Assembly (NCBI GenBank): GCA_002719885.1
Contig: PBFH01000049.1
Coordinates: 1-38,998, forward strand
Length of the DNA: 38,998 nt
Origin: Rhodospirillaceae bacterium
Lineage (GTDB): Bacteria > Pseudomonadota > Alphaproteobacteria > MPNO01 > UBA2964
Direction of reading: 5' to 3'
The notes under the pieces were generated by a model. It worked only from the letters and a program-made list of their open reading frames with translations, was not told where the DNA came from and did not search any database. Positions 1 to 9,355 of the stretch are shown here, piece after piece. The position numbers and the translations under genes are program-made. The number at the start of each line of letters is the position of its first letter. The stretch's first letter is position 1.

Positions 1-43
1 AAAACACTAAATAAAACTTAAAATTTACTTGAGGAGGAATATT

Positions 44-301
44 GTGGCGACGATTTTAGAAAGAGTACAACAACTTACAGCGGAACGTTTAGGAGTCGAT
101 GAAGCATCGGTTGTTCCTACAGCTTCCTTTATTGATGACCTAAATGCAGATTCACTAGACTTGGTAGAATTGATTATGGCACTTGAAGAAGAATTTTCAA
201 AAGACGGAGACCCATTAGAAATTCCTGATGAAGATGCTGAAAAAATTGTAACTGTACAAAGTGCTGTAGATTATATCCAATCTAAAGGGATTCAAGATTA
301 A
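44..301 (+). CDS. acpP: Acyl carrier protein
   Basis: Carries growing acyl chains on a phosphopantetheine arm during fatty acid synthesis in the cytoplasm. The 85-residue product has the classic ACP layout, with the modification site DSLDLVEL; the serine is residue 37. A region rich in Glu and Asp follows, as usual for helix II and III. I place the start at GTG 44 because GAGGAGG at 31-37 is an ideal ribosome binding site six bases upstream. A longer reading from TTG at 29 would translate through that site and add five residues not expected in the family. No partner gene of fatty acid synthesis lies in the window. A type 4 uracil-DNA glycosylase follows after 22 bases. Confidence 0.95.
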   Translation: MATILERVQQLTAERLGVDEASVVPTASFIDDLNADSLDLVELIMALEEEFSKDGDPLEIPDEDAEKIVTVQSAVDYIQSKGIQD

Positions 302-323
302 ATAAACTCAATTTCTTAGTCTT

Positions 324-878
324 ATGAAAAATCTGACAGATATTTCAGAACTAATTAAAAATTGTACAAATTGTGAGTTATCACTAACAAGGACAAATGC
401 TGTACCTGGAGAAGGCTTTTTCCAATCTAAGATAATGCTTATTGGGGAAGCACCTGGTTCTTTTGAAGATAATAGCGGCAAACCATTTGTAGGTGCATCA
501 GGTAAACTACTAACAAAATTACTTAATTCAATTGGTTTATCAAGAGATGATGTGTTTATTACAAATATTGTAAAATGCCGACCACCAAATAATAGAGATC
601 CTTCCCCAAATGAAATAAATCAATGCTCACCATACCTTAGCAAACAAATTGAGCTTATTAATCCTACTCTTATCATAACTTTGGGGAGGCATTCTTTGTC
701 ATACTTTGCTCCCAAAACTCCTATTAGCAAAGCACATGGTACTATTATCAACCAAAGTGGCTATACAATTTACCCAACATATCATCCTGCCGCCGCTTTA
801 AGACAAATAAGATTCCATGAAACCCTTTCCGAAGAATTCCAACGTATTCCAAGCTTAATCAAATCTCTAAACAAATAG
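324..878 (+). CDS. Type 4 (Fe-S) uracil-DNA glycosylase
   Basis: Removes uracil from DNA as the first step of base excision repair. The 184-residue length and motifs fit the family 4 enzymes of bacteria and archaea. GEAPG (41-45) is the water-activating motif region, KPFVGASG (53-60) follows, and HPAA (154-157) is the C-terminal DNA-intercalating motif region. Four cysteines, C14, C17, C85 and C101, are spaced as expected for the 4Fe-4S cluster, in NCTNC, KCRPPNNRDP and NQC. The ATG at 324 has no clear Shine-Dalgarno sequence and probably depends on the ACP transcript just upstream. Nothing suggests truncation. Confidence 0.93.
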   Translation: MKNLTDISELIKNCTNCELSLTRTNAVPGEGFFQSKIMLIGEAPGSFEDNSGKPFVGASGKLLTKLLNSIGLSRDDVFITNIVKCRPPNNRDPSPNEINQCSPYLSKQIELINPTLIITLGRHSLSYFAPKTPISKAHGTIINQSGYTIYPTYHPAAALRQIRFHETLSEEFQRIPSLIKSLNK

Positions 879-993
879 ACAAAACCAAATATGTTAACGA
901 CCAGCTACAGTTATTGTAAACTTAGACTAATTAGACATATTTCACTTTATTGTCTAAAATTATCAAGAATTACATAAAAAATGAGAATGATAG
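879..993. other. Intergenic region with a short inverted repeat
   Basis: This 115-base gap between the glycosylase gene and ftsK has no credible gene. It holds a 7-bp inverted repeat, TTAGACA at 931-937 and TGTCTAA at 951-957. It could be a weak terminator or an operator, but there is no strong T-run after it, so I do not call a terminator. Confidence 0.35.
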
Positions 994-3216
994 ATGTTCA
1001 CCAGCATTCTAACAAATATAAAGAAGCTCATACGTGAACTTTCAGACAACCCGTCCGCGCAAGCTACAATTCTTTTTGCAGCTTCAGTTATAATTATTTA
1101 TCTCCAAAGAAACTATATTATTGAAACTTTCATACCAAATATCAATGACATCGTTCTTACATATGTAGGATACGGATTTGTAACTCTTTCGATATTTTTC
1201 ATTGGCGTAACAGCAACAGTAAACCATTTCAGAAAAGATTCATTAATATTTTGGCCACAATTAGTTTCCACACTATTAACAGTTATTTCTATTCAATTAA
1301 TAATGGGAGCTTTTAAAGGACCACAAGGAATTGTCTTTAAAGAAACCACAGGGGGGAAATTTGGAAAATACCTATGGGAGGATTTTTATATTCCAGGTCC
1401 ACTATTATTATTACTCTTACTTTTAATTGCATTTTACATTTCATGGCCAAAATTTTCTTTGGCTAAATTAAAATTATCTAAATTGTATTTTCTTTCTTTT
1501 TTATATTTTTTAAGGAAAATATTTAAATCAAAATCCAAAAAGCCAAGAATAATTGAAAAAAAACCCTATCAAGAAACTAAAGATACTATACAACAAAAAA
1601 TAGAAGAACCTAGAAAAAAACCCCTTCAGGATAATTACCAACCAATTAAAAATAAACTTCTTTTTGAACAAAAAATAAATAAAATTGAAGAAAAAATTGA
1701 TACACCTAAAAAACCAACAACAGCATTTACTTTTGGAAAACCATGGGCGATACCTGAAATGTCATTACTTGAATATGGACCCGAGGCTTCGATTTCATCT
1801 GACGAATCAAAATTGGTAGCTGAAAAAATTGAAGAAACTCTATTAAACCATGGTATTGAAGTTAGGGTTAATCAAATTAAACCTGGCCCAACAGTTACTA
1901 TGTATGGTCTCACACCTGGTTGGACAAGAAAATCCAGAAGACCTAAAAAAAATGATAGCGAAAACGATAATTTGGATGAAGAAAGTGACAAAGGCACACG
2001 TGTAAAAGTAGATAGTATTGTCGCAAGAGAAAAAGACTTAGCATTAGCTCTTGCAGCACCTAGTTTAAGAATAGAAGCACCTGTTCCTGGAGAATCTATA
2101 GTAGGTATAGAAGTTCCAAATAAAAAAGCTCTCATGGTAAGTCTAAGAAAAACATTAGAACATGAAAAAGTAAACTATATTAAACAAGAAATGGGTATCC
2201 CTCTAGCTTTAGGTCAAGGATCTAGTGGAGAGGCAACAATTACTGACTTAAGAAAGTTACCTCATCTATTAATTGCGGGTTCTACTGGTAGTGGTAAAAG
2301 TGTCTGCATTAATACTCTATTAGTTTCAATGATATCCAAAATGACTCCAGATAGACTACGACTTTTACTCATTGACCCTAAACGTGTAGAACTGACACCA
2401 TTTAACGGAATTCCTCATTTAATTTCTCCAGTAGTTGTTGAGCCTGAAGATGCGGTTAAATCATTAAAAGGACTTCTTGAAGAAATGATAAGAAGATATA
2501 AAATTCTTGAAGAAATTGGTGTAAGAAATATTGATAGTTATATAAATCATCCCAAAGCAATTGAACCTATGCCTTACTTAGTTATAGCAATAGATGAATT
2601 AGCAGACCTAATGATGACTGCTCCTTATGAGGTTGAACAAACCCTAACACGATTAGCTCAATTAGGACGTGCAACTGGAATACATTTACTGGTAGCAACC
2701 CAAAGACCATCAGTAGATGTAGTAACTGGTCTAATTAAAGCTAATTTCCCTAGTAGGATTAGCTTTGCTGTTGTATCTCAAGTAGATTCAAGAACCATTT
2801 TAGATTCTAGTGGCGCAGAAAGATTATTAGGAAAAGGCGATATGTTATTTCTCTCTTCAGATTTTCCTAAAGCTCAACGAGTTCAAGGCGCATATTTAAG
2901 TGATGACGAAATTAATAGACTTGTGAACTATTGGTCTACTCAAGAAGGCCCACCACTGCCTGAAGTATCATTAGAATTACCAGTAAATGATATAACTAAT
3001 CCAGATCTTAATTCAGGAGATTTTCCTCAAGATGAACTATTTAGTAAAGCTTCAGAATTAGCTGGAAGATACTCGCATATATCAACTTCACTCCTTCAAC
3101 GAAAGTTACGTATCGGATATCCAAGAGCTGCAAGATTGATTGATCAATTAGAAGATGCTGGAGTAATTGGACCAGAAGAGCCAGGAAAATCAAGAGAAGT
3201 TCTTATTCAGTCTTAG
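994..3216 (+). CDS. ftsK: FtsK/SpoIIIE DNA translocase
   Basis: Membrane-anchored hexameric DNA pump that moves chromosome ends through the closing division septum. The 740-residue protein has about four N-terminal hydrophobic segments (near 24-40, 53-75, 88-105 and 134-150). A lysine- and glutamate-rich linker follows to about 245, then the alpha/beta motor and a C-terminal gamma winged helix (about 677-738) of the KOPS-reading type. Walker A is GSTGSGKS (429-436) and Walker B is VIAIDELADL (530-539). The alpha domain carries a charged insert at about 311-336 (KKNDSENDNLDEESDKG), which I recall as common in Chloroflexota FtsK. The linker is short compared with proteobacterial FtsK. Its TAG overlaps the stop codon of the convergent MazG-like gene. 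Confidence 0.96.
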   Translation: MFTSILTNIKKLIRELSDNPSAQATILFAASVIIIYLQRNYIIETFIPNINDIVLTYVGYGFVTLSIFFIGVTATVNHFRKDSLIFWPQLVSTLLTVISIQLIMGAFKGPQGIVFKETTGGKFGKYLWEDFYIPGPLLLLLLLLIAFYISWPKFSLAKLKLSKLYFLSFLYFLRKIFKSKSKKPRIIEKKPYQETKDTIQQKIEEPRKKPLQDNYQPIKNKLLFEQKINKIEEKIDTPKKPTTAFTFGKPWAIPEMSLLEYGPEASISSDESKLVAEKIEETLLNHGIEVRVNQIKPGPTVTMYGLTPGWTRKSRRPKKNDSENDNLDEESDKGTRVKVDSIVAREKDLALALAAPSLRIEAPVPGESIVGIEVPNKKALMVSLRKTLEHEKVNYIKQEMGIPLALGQGSSGEATITDLRKLPHLLIAGSTGSGKSVCINTLLVSMISKMTPDRLRLLLIDPKRVELTPFNGIPHLISPVVVEPEDAVKSLKGLLEEMIRRYKILEEIGVRNIDSYINHPKAIEPMPYLVIAIDELADLMMTAPYEVEQTLTRLAQLGRATGIHLLVATQRPSVDVVTGLIKANFPSRISFAVVSQVDSRTILDSSGAERLLGKGDMLFLSSDFPKAQRVQGAYLSDDEINRLVNYWSTQEGPPLPEVSLELPVNDITNPDLNSGDFPQDELFSKASELAGRYSHISTSLLQRKLRIGYPRAARLIDQLEDAGVIGPEEPGKSREVLIQS

Positions 3217-3563
3217 TTAGGTAACTTTACTACTTTTCCTTCAGGGTTAAGATAATGCGTTCTACCAGTTTTATTATTATTTTTTTCTATCACTTCATTT
3301 AAAGCACTGACTGCTAATTCATTATCAATAGAAATTATCGTTCCTAAAGCTACATATAATACATCAACAGCTTCATTTGCAACATTATGCATAGATTCAG
3401 ATTCTAAAGCTACTTTAAGCTCATCAACTTCTTCACTTTGGATAGGAATTCTATCAAGAAGTTTTTCACGACTATAAGTATCTAATAAATCAAATCTATG
3501 GTGAAAATTATAAACTGATTGAAATAATTCCCCCACTTTTGCTTTCAATTCTTCAGTACCCAC
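3213..3563 (-). CDS. MazG-like nucleotide pyrophosphohydrolase domain protein
   Basis: A 116-residue, all-alpha protein with the metal-binding pattern of the MazG/PRA-PH superfamily: EEVDEL at 44-49, then EAVDVLY at 64-70, and later ExxEKNNNKTGR (about 90-101). Members hydrolyse nucleoside triphosphates or phosphoribosyl-ATP to the monophosphate plus pyrophosphate. The substrate cannot be told from sequence. It is not next to other histidine biosynthesis genes, so HisE is unlikely and a house-cleaning role is more probable. The start is GTG at 3563, preceded by TAGGAGT on the minus strand at a good distance. Its stop codon overlaps that of ftsK, so the two genes converge with no spacer. Confidence 0.8.
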   Translation of the reverse strand: MGTEELKAKVGELFQSVYNFHHRFDLLDTYSREKLLDRIPIQSEEVDELKVALESESMHNVANEAVDVLYVALGTIISIDNELAVSALNEVIEKNNNKTGRTHYLNPEGKVVKLPN

Positions 3564-3672
3564 AACTTACTCCTAAATATTTAATACTTTTATTTATCGA
3601 AAATTTTTATAATGAAATTAATAGTCAAGACACTACGATATTCATTACATTATAAATTATTAAGAGATCAAA

Positions 3673-4776
3673 TTGTACGTATCAGACATAGAATTAACAC
3701 AATATAGAAATTTTTCTAATATTCATCTAGAGCTTACTCCCGGACTCTCAATAATTTCTGGGAATAATGGAGAAGGTAAAACAAATTTACTTGAATCTCT
3801 TTATTTAATTTCTATAGGAAAATCATTTCGAGCAAGAAATGATTTTGAATTAATTCGTCACAGATCGTCTGACCAAGTAAATAAATTTGTACCGCAAACA
3901 ACTATTCATGGCGTCACTAAATTTGATGATGAAAAAAATAATATTGTCATAGCGCTTCCATTTGACAATAACCAATCAAAAGAAATTAAACTTAATGGAA
4001 TCCATATATCTGCTTCGCAATTAGTTGGCAAAACCCCAACTGTACTTTTTACTGCGCATGATATGGATATAGTTTTAGGTAGCCCTGGTAAAAGAAGGCA
4101 GTTTTTAGATATATTAATTTCTCAAGTAAATCAAGAATATTTAATCAAATTACAAAAATATCAACAAATATTAACTCAAAGAAATTCCTTATTAAAAGCA
4201 ATACGAGATCATCAATCATCAGAAGACGAATTAATATATTGGAACACTGAATTAATTGAATTAGGCAAATTTATCATTAATAAACGTGAAGATATTATCA
4301 AACTTATTCATAGAGAAGTACAAAAGATTCACTCTGAATTTTCTCCTACGGAAAAATTATCTTTCCAATATATTCCTTCAGTTAGTATTGAAAATTTTGA
4401 GGAAACCTTAAATTCTACTTTAAGGCAACAAATAGTAATGGGAATCACTGATATAGGACCTCATAGGGATAATGTTCTAATTCACATTAATGAAATATCA
4501 GCATATAGTTTTTCTTCTAGAGGTCAGGCAAAAAATATAGTACTTTCATTAAGATTATCTGAGGCAAAGATAATTCAATCAACAATAAATGTACAACCTA
4601 TACTACTCCTTGATGATATACTTTCAGAACTCGACGAATTTAGAAGAAAAAAAATTATTGAAAAAATGCATGTGTATAATCAATCAATAGTTACTACACC
4701 AGAGCCTGATTTAATAGATGCAACTTATGCAAACAATATTATCCATCTAAAGAATGGTGAAATAATAAAACAATAA
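3673..4776 (+). CDS. recF: DNA replication/repair ATPase RecF
   Basis: SMC-like ATPase that binds gapped DNA and, with RecO and RecR, loads RecA. The 367-residue protein has a Walker A at GNNGEGKT (30-37), the ABC signature region FSSRGQ (280-285) and Walker B ILLLDD (310-315) followed by the D-loop LSELD. This is the normal RecF order and length. The start is TTG at 3673, which gives the usual N-terminus (xVxxIxLxxYRNF); the ribosome binding site is weak. RecF often lies beside dnaN and gyrB, but here it stands alone, between a MazG-like gene and an amidase. Confidence 0.95.
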   Translation: MYVSDIELTQYRNFSNIHLELTPGLSIISGNNGEGKTNLLESLYLISIGKSFRARNDFELIRHRSSDQVNKFVPQTTIHGVTKFDDEKNNIVIALPFDNNQSKEIKLNGIHISASQLVGKTPTVLFTAHDMDIVLGSPGKRRQFLDILISQVNQEYLIKLQKYQQILTQRNSLLKAIRDHQSSEDELIYWNTELIELGKFIINKREDIIKLIHREVQKIHSEFSPTEKLSFQYIPSVSIENFEETLNSTLRQQIVMGITDIGPHRDNVLIHINEISAYSFSSRGQAKNIVLSLRLSEAKIIQSTINVQPILLLDDILSELDEFRRKKIIEKMHVYNQSIVTTPEPDLIDATYANNIIHLKNGEIIKQ

Positions 4777-4794
4777 ATAAAGGGGAGAATTGTT

Positions 4795-6207
4795 ATGTCG
4801 AATAATTCTATTAATTTTATGACAATTTCTGAATTATCAGAAAATATTCGTGAAAAAAAACTTTCACCAATTGAAATTGTACAAGAATTACTGAAAACAA
4901 TTAAAAAACTGAATCCCGCAAATAAGTCTTTTTTATATATAGCCGAAGAAGAGAGTATAAAAGAAGCCCTTAGAATCGAAAAAGAAATATCATTGGGGAA
5001 TTATAAAGGACCGTTACATGGTATACCCATTGGATTAAAGGACTTGTATGAAACTGACAATATGCCTACAACTTCAGGAAGTGTTATTTTCAAAGATTAT
5101 CAATCGAACAAGAATGCAACTAGTGTTCAAAAATTAATTGATGCAGGTTCAATTATTATTGGCAAACTAAATATGCATCCTTTTGCATTTGGTGCATTTG
5201 GAACCAATTCTGATTTTGGAACACCTCCAAATCCCTGGAATACATCTCATATTCCAGGAGGATCAAGTAGTGGTTCAGGAGTAGCTGTTGCATCTGGTAT
5301 GATCCCAGGTGCTACAGGATCAGATACAGGAGGATCAATCAGAATTCCATCTGCAGTATGTGGAATTGTTGGCATAAAACCAACGTATGGGAGAATTAGT
5401 AGATATGGATTAACTCCATTATCATGGTCTCTAGATACTGCAGGCCCAATGACAAGAAGTGTAAAAGATTGTGCTTATATGCTTGAAGTAATGTCCGGGT
5501 TTGATATTAATGATGATTCCTCTTCCACAAAAGATGTCCCTCAATTTTCTAAAGCTTTCGATGAAGAAACTCGAAAATTTACAATAGGTATTCCCAAAAA
5601 TCAATATTTTACTAATATTCACTCGGAGGTTGAAACAAAAGTAAATGAAGCAATAGAAACGCTGAAAAAGCTTGGTTTCACTGTAGTAGAAGTAGATATC
5701 CCTACTCCGGAAGAGGCAGGTAAAATTCAAACAAATATTATCAATCCTGAAGCAGTAGCTTTTCATCAAGACAGGTTACGAAATGATATTGATAGAATAG
5801 CACCTGATGTTAGAGCAAGACTCGAATCTGGTGTATTTATTCCAGCAGTAAATTATATTCAAGCACAACGGTTACGAAGACAATTTATTGGCCGCATGGT
5901 TGATTGTATGTCAACTGTAGATGCCTTAATAACACCTACTGAACCAATATGTTCACCAGAAATTGGTCAAACCACTACGACTATTAATAATGAGGAAGTT
6001 ACCATACAATCATTGTTAACAAAATTTACCTCACCATTTAACTTATCTGGATTGCCAGCTATAAGTGTTCCTTGTGGATTCGATACAAAAGGGTTACCAA
6101 TTGGACTTCAAATTGTTGGAAAACATTTTGATGAAATGACAATTTTACAGATAGCTCATATATTCGAATCCAACACTGAATGGAATAAGATGAAACCAAC
6201 TTTATAA
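4795..6207 (+). CDS. Amidase signature family hydrolase
   Basis: Hydrolyses a carboxamide or related C-N bond with the Ser-cisSer-Lys triad. The triad is visible as K82 (in GLKDLYE), S157 (in GGSSSGSG) and S181 (in GSDTGGSIR), with the normal 24-residue spacing between the serines. At 470 residues it is the usual length. It could be annotated as GatA, since the families are close, but no gatB or gatC is nearby. The neighbours are catabolic enzymes, so I favour a stand-alone amidase acting on an unknown small amide. A strong site AGGGGAG precedes ATG 4795. The stop codon abuts that of the convergent Ldh2-type gene. Confidence 0.85.
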   Translation: MSNNSINFMTISELSENIREKKLSPIEIVQELLKTIKKLNPANKSFLYIAEEESIKEALRIEKEISLGNYKGPLHGIPIGLKDLYETDNMPTTSGSVIFKDYQSNKNATSVQKLIDAGSIIIGKLNMHPFAFGAFGTNSDFGTPPNPWNTSHIPGGSSSGSGVAVASGMIPGATGSDTGGSIRIPSAVCGIVGIKPTYGRISRYGLTPLSWSLDTAGPMTRSVKDCAYMLEVMSGFDINDDSSSTKDVPQFSKAFDEETRKFTIGIPKNQYFTNIHSEVETKVNEAIETLKKLGFTVVEVDIPTPEEAGKIQTNIINPEAVAFHQDRLRNDIDRIAPDVRARLESGVFIPAVNYIQAQRLRRQFIGRMVDCMSTVDALITPTEPICSPEIGQTTTTINNEEVTIQSLLTKFTSPFNLSGLPAISVPCGFDTKGLPIGLQIVGKHFDEMTILQIAHIFESNTEWNKMKPTL

Positions 6208-7266
6208 TTAATGTAAAAAAGTATCTAAATTACCTTTAATATCAGATTCATCAGCAAATTTATTGATATTAGCAACTGTAGTATCTTCTACAAATATTCC
6301 GTTTTGTATACGATCTTGCTTAGTAATATGCTCAATTTCACCAGGATAATAAACCCGATCATAGCCCGAAGCTACTTCAGTGGAACTTAAATCCAAAGCA
6401 AAATCAGTGACTTCTTGTTTAAAAACTTCGAGATCTCTAAAAGCTTCAACATTCATTACAATCATTAAACAACCATCGTTATGAATTCCATCTTTTGAAA
6501 CCCCAAATCCTAAACCAGTGAGTATTCCAGAAAAAGTTTCAACAGCAGCAGAAAGACCATATCCTTTGTGACCTTGATCAGCTCCTAAGGGCAAAATTGC
6601 ACCACCCTGACTAAAATCATTTGGATCATTTGTTTGATTTCCGTCTTTATCCAATATCCAACCAAATGGAATATCTTTTCCTCTACTTCTAGCTAAATTG
6701 ATTTTACCTGCAGCAACTGATGATGTAGCCATATCTACAAACATGGTTCCTTCAAGATTACTTGGAAATGCAATACAGATAGGATTAGTGCCTAATTTTC
6801 TTTCTTTACCCCCAAATGGAACAACCATTTTAGGCCCTCTACCTGAATCTGCGGTCATAATAGCTATCATACCTTCTTTTGCAGCCATAAGTGGATAACT
6901 TGCTACTCTTCCTACATGACTTTGTTGTACTACAGTAATAGCAGCTATATTATCTTGACGAGCTTTCTTTATTGCCAATTTCATAGCAAAATCAGATACA
7001 TAATACCCAAATCCCCAATTCCCATTGATTCGTGCTGTTGTACGAGATTCATTATTTACTTCTATTTCTGCACCTGGCTTAATATGTCCACGTTGAATTC
7101 GATCTATATAAGTAGGAATTTGAATTACTCCATGAGAATCATGGCCAACCAGATTAGCTTCAACAGAGTGTTCTGAAATAAGTGTAGCCTCATCTTCACT
7201 TGCTCCATATGATTGCATTAATTGTGAAATAAAATTTCTTAAGTCATTATGGTTTATTAAAGGCAT
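6208..7266 (-). CDS. Ldh2/malate-L-lactate dehydrogenase family oxidoreductase
   Basis: NAD(P)-dependent oxidation or reduction of a 2-hydroxy/2-oxo acid in the cytoplasm. The 352-residue protein belongs to the Ldh2 family (relatives include YlbC, YbiC and ureidoglycolate dehydrogenase), not the classical Rossmann LDH/MDH. GHDSHG (41-46) holds the conserved histidine region. QSHVGRVASYP (about 115-125), KLGTNPICIAFP and GHKGYGLS are further family signatures. A good ribosome binding site AAGGAGAT precedes ATG 7266. It is divergent from the enolase-superfamily gene across 109 bases. Together they suggest acid-sugar or hydroxy-acid breakdown; the exact substrate is unknown. Confidence 0.88.
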   Translation of the reverse strand: MPLINHNDLRNFISQLMQSYGASEDEATLISEHSVEANLVGHDSHGVIQIPTYIDRIQRGHIKPGAEIEVNNESRTTARINGNWGFGYYVSDFAMKLAIKKARQDNIAAITVVQQSHVGRVASYPLMAAKEGMIAIMTADSGRGPKMVVPFGGKERKLGTNPICIAFPSNLEGTMFVDMATSSVAAGKINLARSRGKDIPFGWILDKDGNQTNDPNDFSQGGAILPLGADQGHKGYGLSAAVETFSGILTGLGFGVSKDGIHNDGCLMIVMNVEAFRDLEVFKQEVTDFALDLSSTEVASGYDRVYYPGEIEHITKQDRIQNGIFVEDTTVANINKFADESDIKGNLDTFLH

Positions 7267-7375
7267 TTCTATCTCCTTATCTCATATAATTAAGTATAAC
7301 TATATTCATCTTCCGGGTAAGTTTGTATATTATACTCATTATCATAAATTTTTATATAGGAAGAAAAGTACAAAT

Positions 7376-8548
7376 ATGAAAATCACAAATATAGAAACAT
7401 TTTTAGTCGATTCTGGATGGTGGCCATTTTTATTTGTAAAAATTGAAACTGATGAAGGAATAACTGGATACGGAGAATGTACTGAAACGAGACAGCCACA
7501 TGGAGTTGTAGGATCTATTGAAGATTTTTCAAAGCTATTAATTGGCAAAGATCCTCGATCATTTGAAATGCTTTTATTAGATCTAAAACGGATTTCTATA
7601 CAAAGTAGGGGTGGAATAGCATACAAAGCTATATCTGGAATTGAATTAGCCCTGCTAGATATTAAAGCTAAGGCTTTAAATATTTCTGTAGTTGAATTAT
7701 TTGGAGGACCAACTCGAGAAAATATACGACTATATTGGTCACATTGTGGAACATATCGTGCAAGAAATTACGAACTATGTAATACGCCACCGTTAGAATC
7801 ACTCAAGGATATTTATAACCTTGGAAAAGAAGTTATTGAAAAAGGATATACCGCCCTCAAAACAAATATCATTATACCTGGTAAACCTGCTCAAACTTGG
7901 GGAGGTGGATTTGCAGGTCCCATAGGCAGTACTGATGGTGTAATTCCAAAAGATATATTAACGCATCTTGATAATCAAATAGGAACATTCCGAGATGCAG
8001 TTGGAGAAGATATAGATATTAATTTAGATCTTAATTTTCATGTAAAACCCGAAAGCGCCAAACGTATTGCTGACGTGGTAGAAAAGTATAACCTTATGTG
8101 GCTTGAAATTGATATGTATCAACCTGACGCATTACGTGAATTAAAAGATTCCATTAATATACCTATTTGCTCAGGAGAAAATTTATTATTTATGCAGGAA
8201 TACCTCCCATATTTCCAAGCAAGATCAGCAGATATATTTATGATTGATGTACCATGGATGGGCTTTTCTCAAGGTAAGAAAGTAGGAGACTTAGCAGAAA
8301 CATTCCAGTTTAATGTTGCACCACATAATTATTACAGTCACCTTTCAAGCTTTATTAGCGCAAGTTTATGTGCTGTTTTACCAAACATAAAAATTATGGA
8401 AATTGATGTCGATCAAGTCTCATGGAAAGATGATTTGGTTACAAATGTTCCTGAAATTACTGATGGATATATGAAAACACCTTCTGGAATAGGATGGGGA
8501 ACAGACTTGAATGAAGATGCTTTGAAAGAGCACCTTTGGGATAAATAA
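7376..8548 (+). CDS. Enolase-superfamily (mandelate racemase/muconate-lactonizing) enzyme, acid-sugar dehydratase-like
   Basis: Predicted to abstract the alpha-proton of a carboxylate sugar at a Mg site, probably as a dehydratase. The 390-residue protein shows the capping domain, then the barrel. Metal ligands are D218 (NLDLN), E244 (LEIDM) and E268 (SGENL). The Asp-His dyad is D291 and H317 (VAPHN). The strand-2 motif is KTN (K162-N164), that is KxN instead of the KxK of mandelate racemase. As I recall it, this resembles D-galactonate dehydratase. The substrate is still open. AGGAAG precedes ATG 7376. Expansion of this superfamily is reported for marine SAR202 bacteria, which fits the inferred host. 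Confidence 0.88.
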   Translation: MKITNIETFLVDSGWWPFLFVKIETDEGITGYGECTETRQPHGVVGSIEDFSKLLIGKDPRSFEMLLLDLKRISIQSRGGIAYKAISGIELALLDIKAKALNISVVELFGGPTRENIRLYWSHCGTYRARNYELCNTPPLESLKDIYNLGKEVIEKGYTALKTNIIIPGKPAQTWGGGFAGPIGSTDGVIPKDILTHLDNQIGTFRDAVGEDIDINLDLNFHVKPESAKRIADVVEKYNLMWLEIDMYQPDALRELKDSINIPICSGENLLFMQEYLPYFQARSADIFMIDVPWMGFSQGKKVGDLAETFQFNVAPHNYYSHLSSFISASLCAVLPNIKIMEIDVDQVSWKDDLVTNVPEITDGYMKTPSGIGWGTDLNEDALKEHLWDK

Positions 8549-8556
8549 CAGACTAA

Positions 8557-8968
8557 TTATATTGAATCTGGAACTTGAGCTATCTCTACTCGAGACTTGT
8601 CATATGGTGTTTGTATAAAAGCCAAAAAGGCACCTTCAGGAGTTTCTATGGGTTGTTCTAAATACCGCACCTAATTTTTGTAATCTTTCAAGTTCTTCAT
8701 TGATGTTAGGAACTGTTATACCAAAATGTTCAAGCCCCTCATGTACACCAGAACCAATCTCTGGTAGTGTTTCATTTGATCTAGCACCTGATATATTAAC
8801 TCTAGTCCCATCCCTAGATTGAGTAACAATAAAATAATCCATTAATTTAGAGTTAAAATCCCTTACTCGTCTACTTATAATTTCAAAACCAAATGCTTCT
8901 GCATACCATTCTGCAACTTTATCTGGATCATCTGTTTTTATGTGTATATGATTAATCATATATGACAT
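8557..8968 (-). pseudogene. VOC (glyoxalase/dioxygenase-fold) family gene with a frameshift
   Basis: From ATG 8968 the gene reads a metal-binding VOC half (HIHIKTDDP, then AEWYAEAFGFEI) but terminates after 110 residues in an atypical tail (VFRTTHRNS). In another frame the family C-terminus continues perfectly: YLEQPIETPEGAFLAF, then RVEIAQVP, ending at 8557. The second half supplies the usual last metal ligand (E of VEIAQ). The shift lies near 8661-8668, at GGTGCGGTATTT on the minus strand; one extra base or two missing bases would explain it. There is no long homopolymer there. So it is either a real, recent pseudogene or an assembly error. The restored protein would be about 136 residues, normal for a VOC protein. 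Confidence 0.82.
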
Positions 8969-8995
8969 ATCAAACCCCTGACATTAAGTAAGTAA

Positions 8996-9337
8996 TTATT
9001 CTACTTCTAAGCTAACAATAACTGCTGCATTAGCAATGATTGTCACGTCACTTCCATCTGGACTAGGAACGTTTAATCCACCTTGTACTACATTAATTGA
9101 TTTCATTCCATATGGTAATACTGATAAAACTTCATCTCCATTGACCTGCTCTGGTTCAGGGACAGCAATTGTAACATCTACATACATTGAATTAGCACCA
9201 TCAGCAAAAATGCCTGGAAAAGAAACACTATTATGCCATAATGCATCTCGTACTGCTCTTTGTGCAGCTTTTGTATAGTCTTTACCATGTAGATCAGTGC
9301 CCATTCCCATTTCTAATAAACATCTTTTTTTTGCCAT
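8996..9337 (-). CDS. Lin0512 family protein
   Basis: A 113-residue protein that I recognise as the uncharacterised Lin0512 family. Landmarks are LLEMGMGTDLHGKDYTKAA near the N-terminus, AVRDALWHNS, and a C-terminal IIANAAVIVSLE. The function of the family is unknown. The invariant H17 and D20 region (DLHGKDYTKA) could be an active or binding site. It starts at ATG 9337 after GGAGAATATA on the minus strand, a good ribosome binding site. It lies 27 bases upstream of the frameshifted VOC gene in the same direction, so the two were probably cotranscribed. This links the family here to a small-molecule catabolic neighbourhood. Confidence 0.82.
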   Translation of the reverse strand: MAKKRCLLEMGMGTDLHGKDYTKAAQRAVRDALWHNSVSFPGIFADGANSMYVDVTIAVPEPEQVNGDEVLSVLPYGMKSINVVQGGLNVPSPDGSDVTIIANAAVIVSLEVE

Positions 9338-9355
9338 TATATTCTCCTTCGACTA

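Noticed and set aside
29-43. Longer acyl carrier protein starting at TTG 29
   Set aside because: The extra codons are the ribosome binding site itself; GTG 44 has ideal spacing.
1924-2003. Possible frameshift in ftsK at the charged insert
   Set aside because: The frame is continuous through the insert and the motifs on both sides are intact, so it is an insertion and not an error.
4795-6207. GatA subunit of the tRNA amidotransferase
   Set aside because: The family is close, but no gatB or gatC is nearby and the neighbours are catabolic, so I prefer a general amidase.
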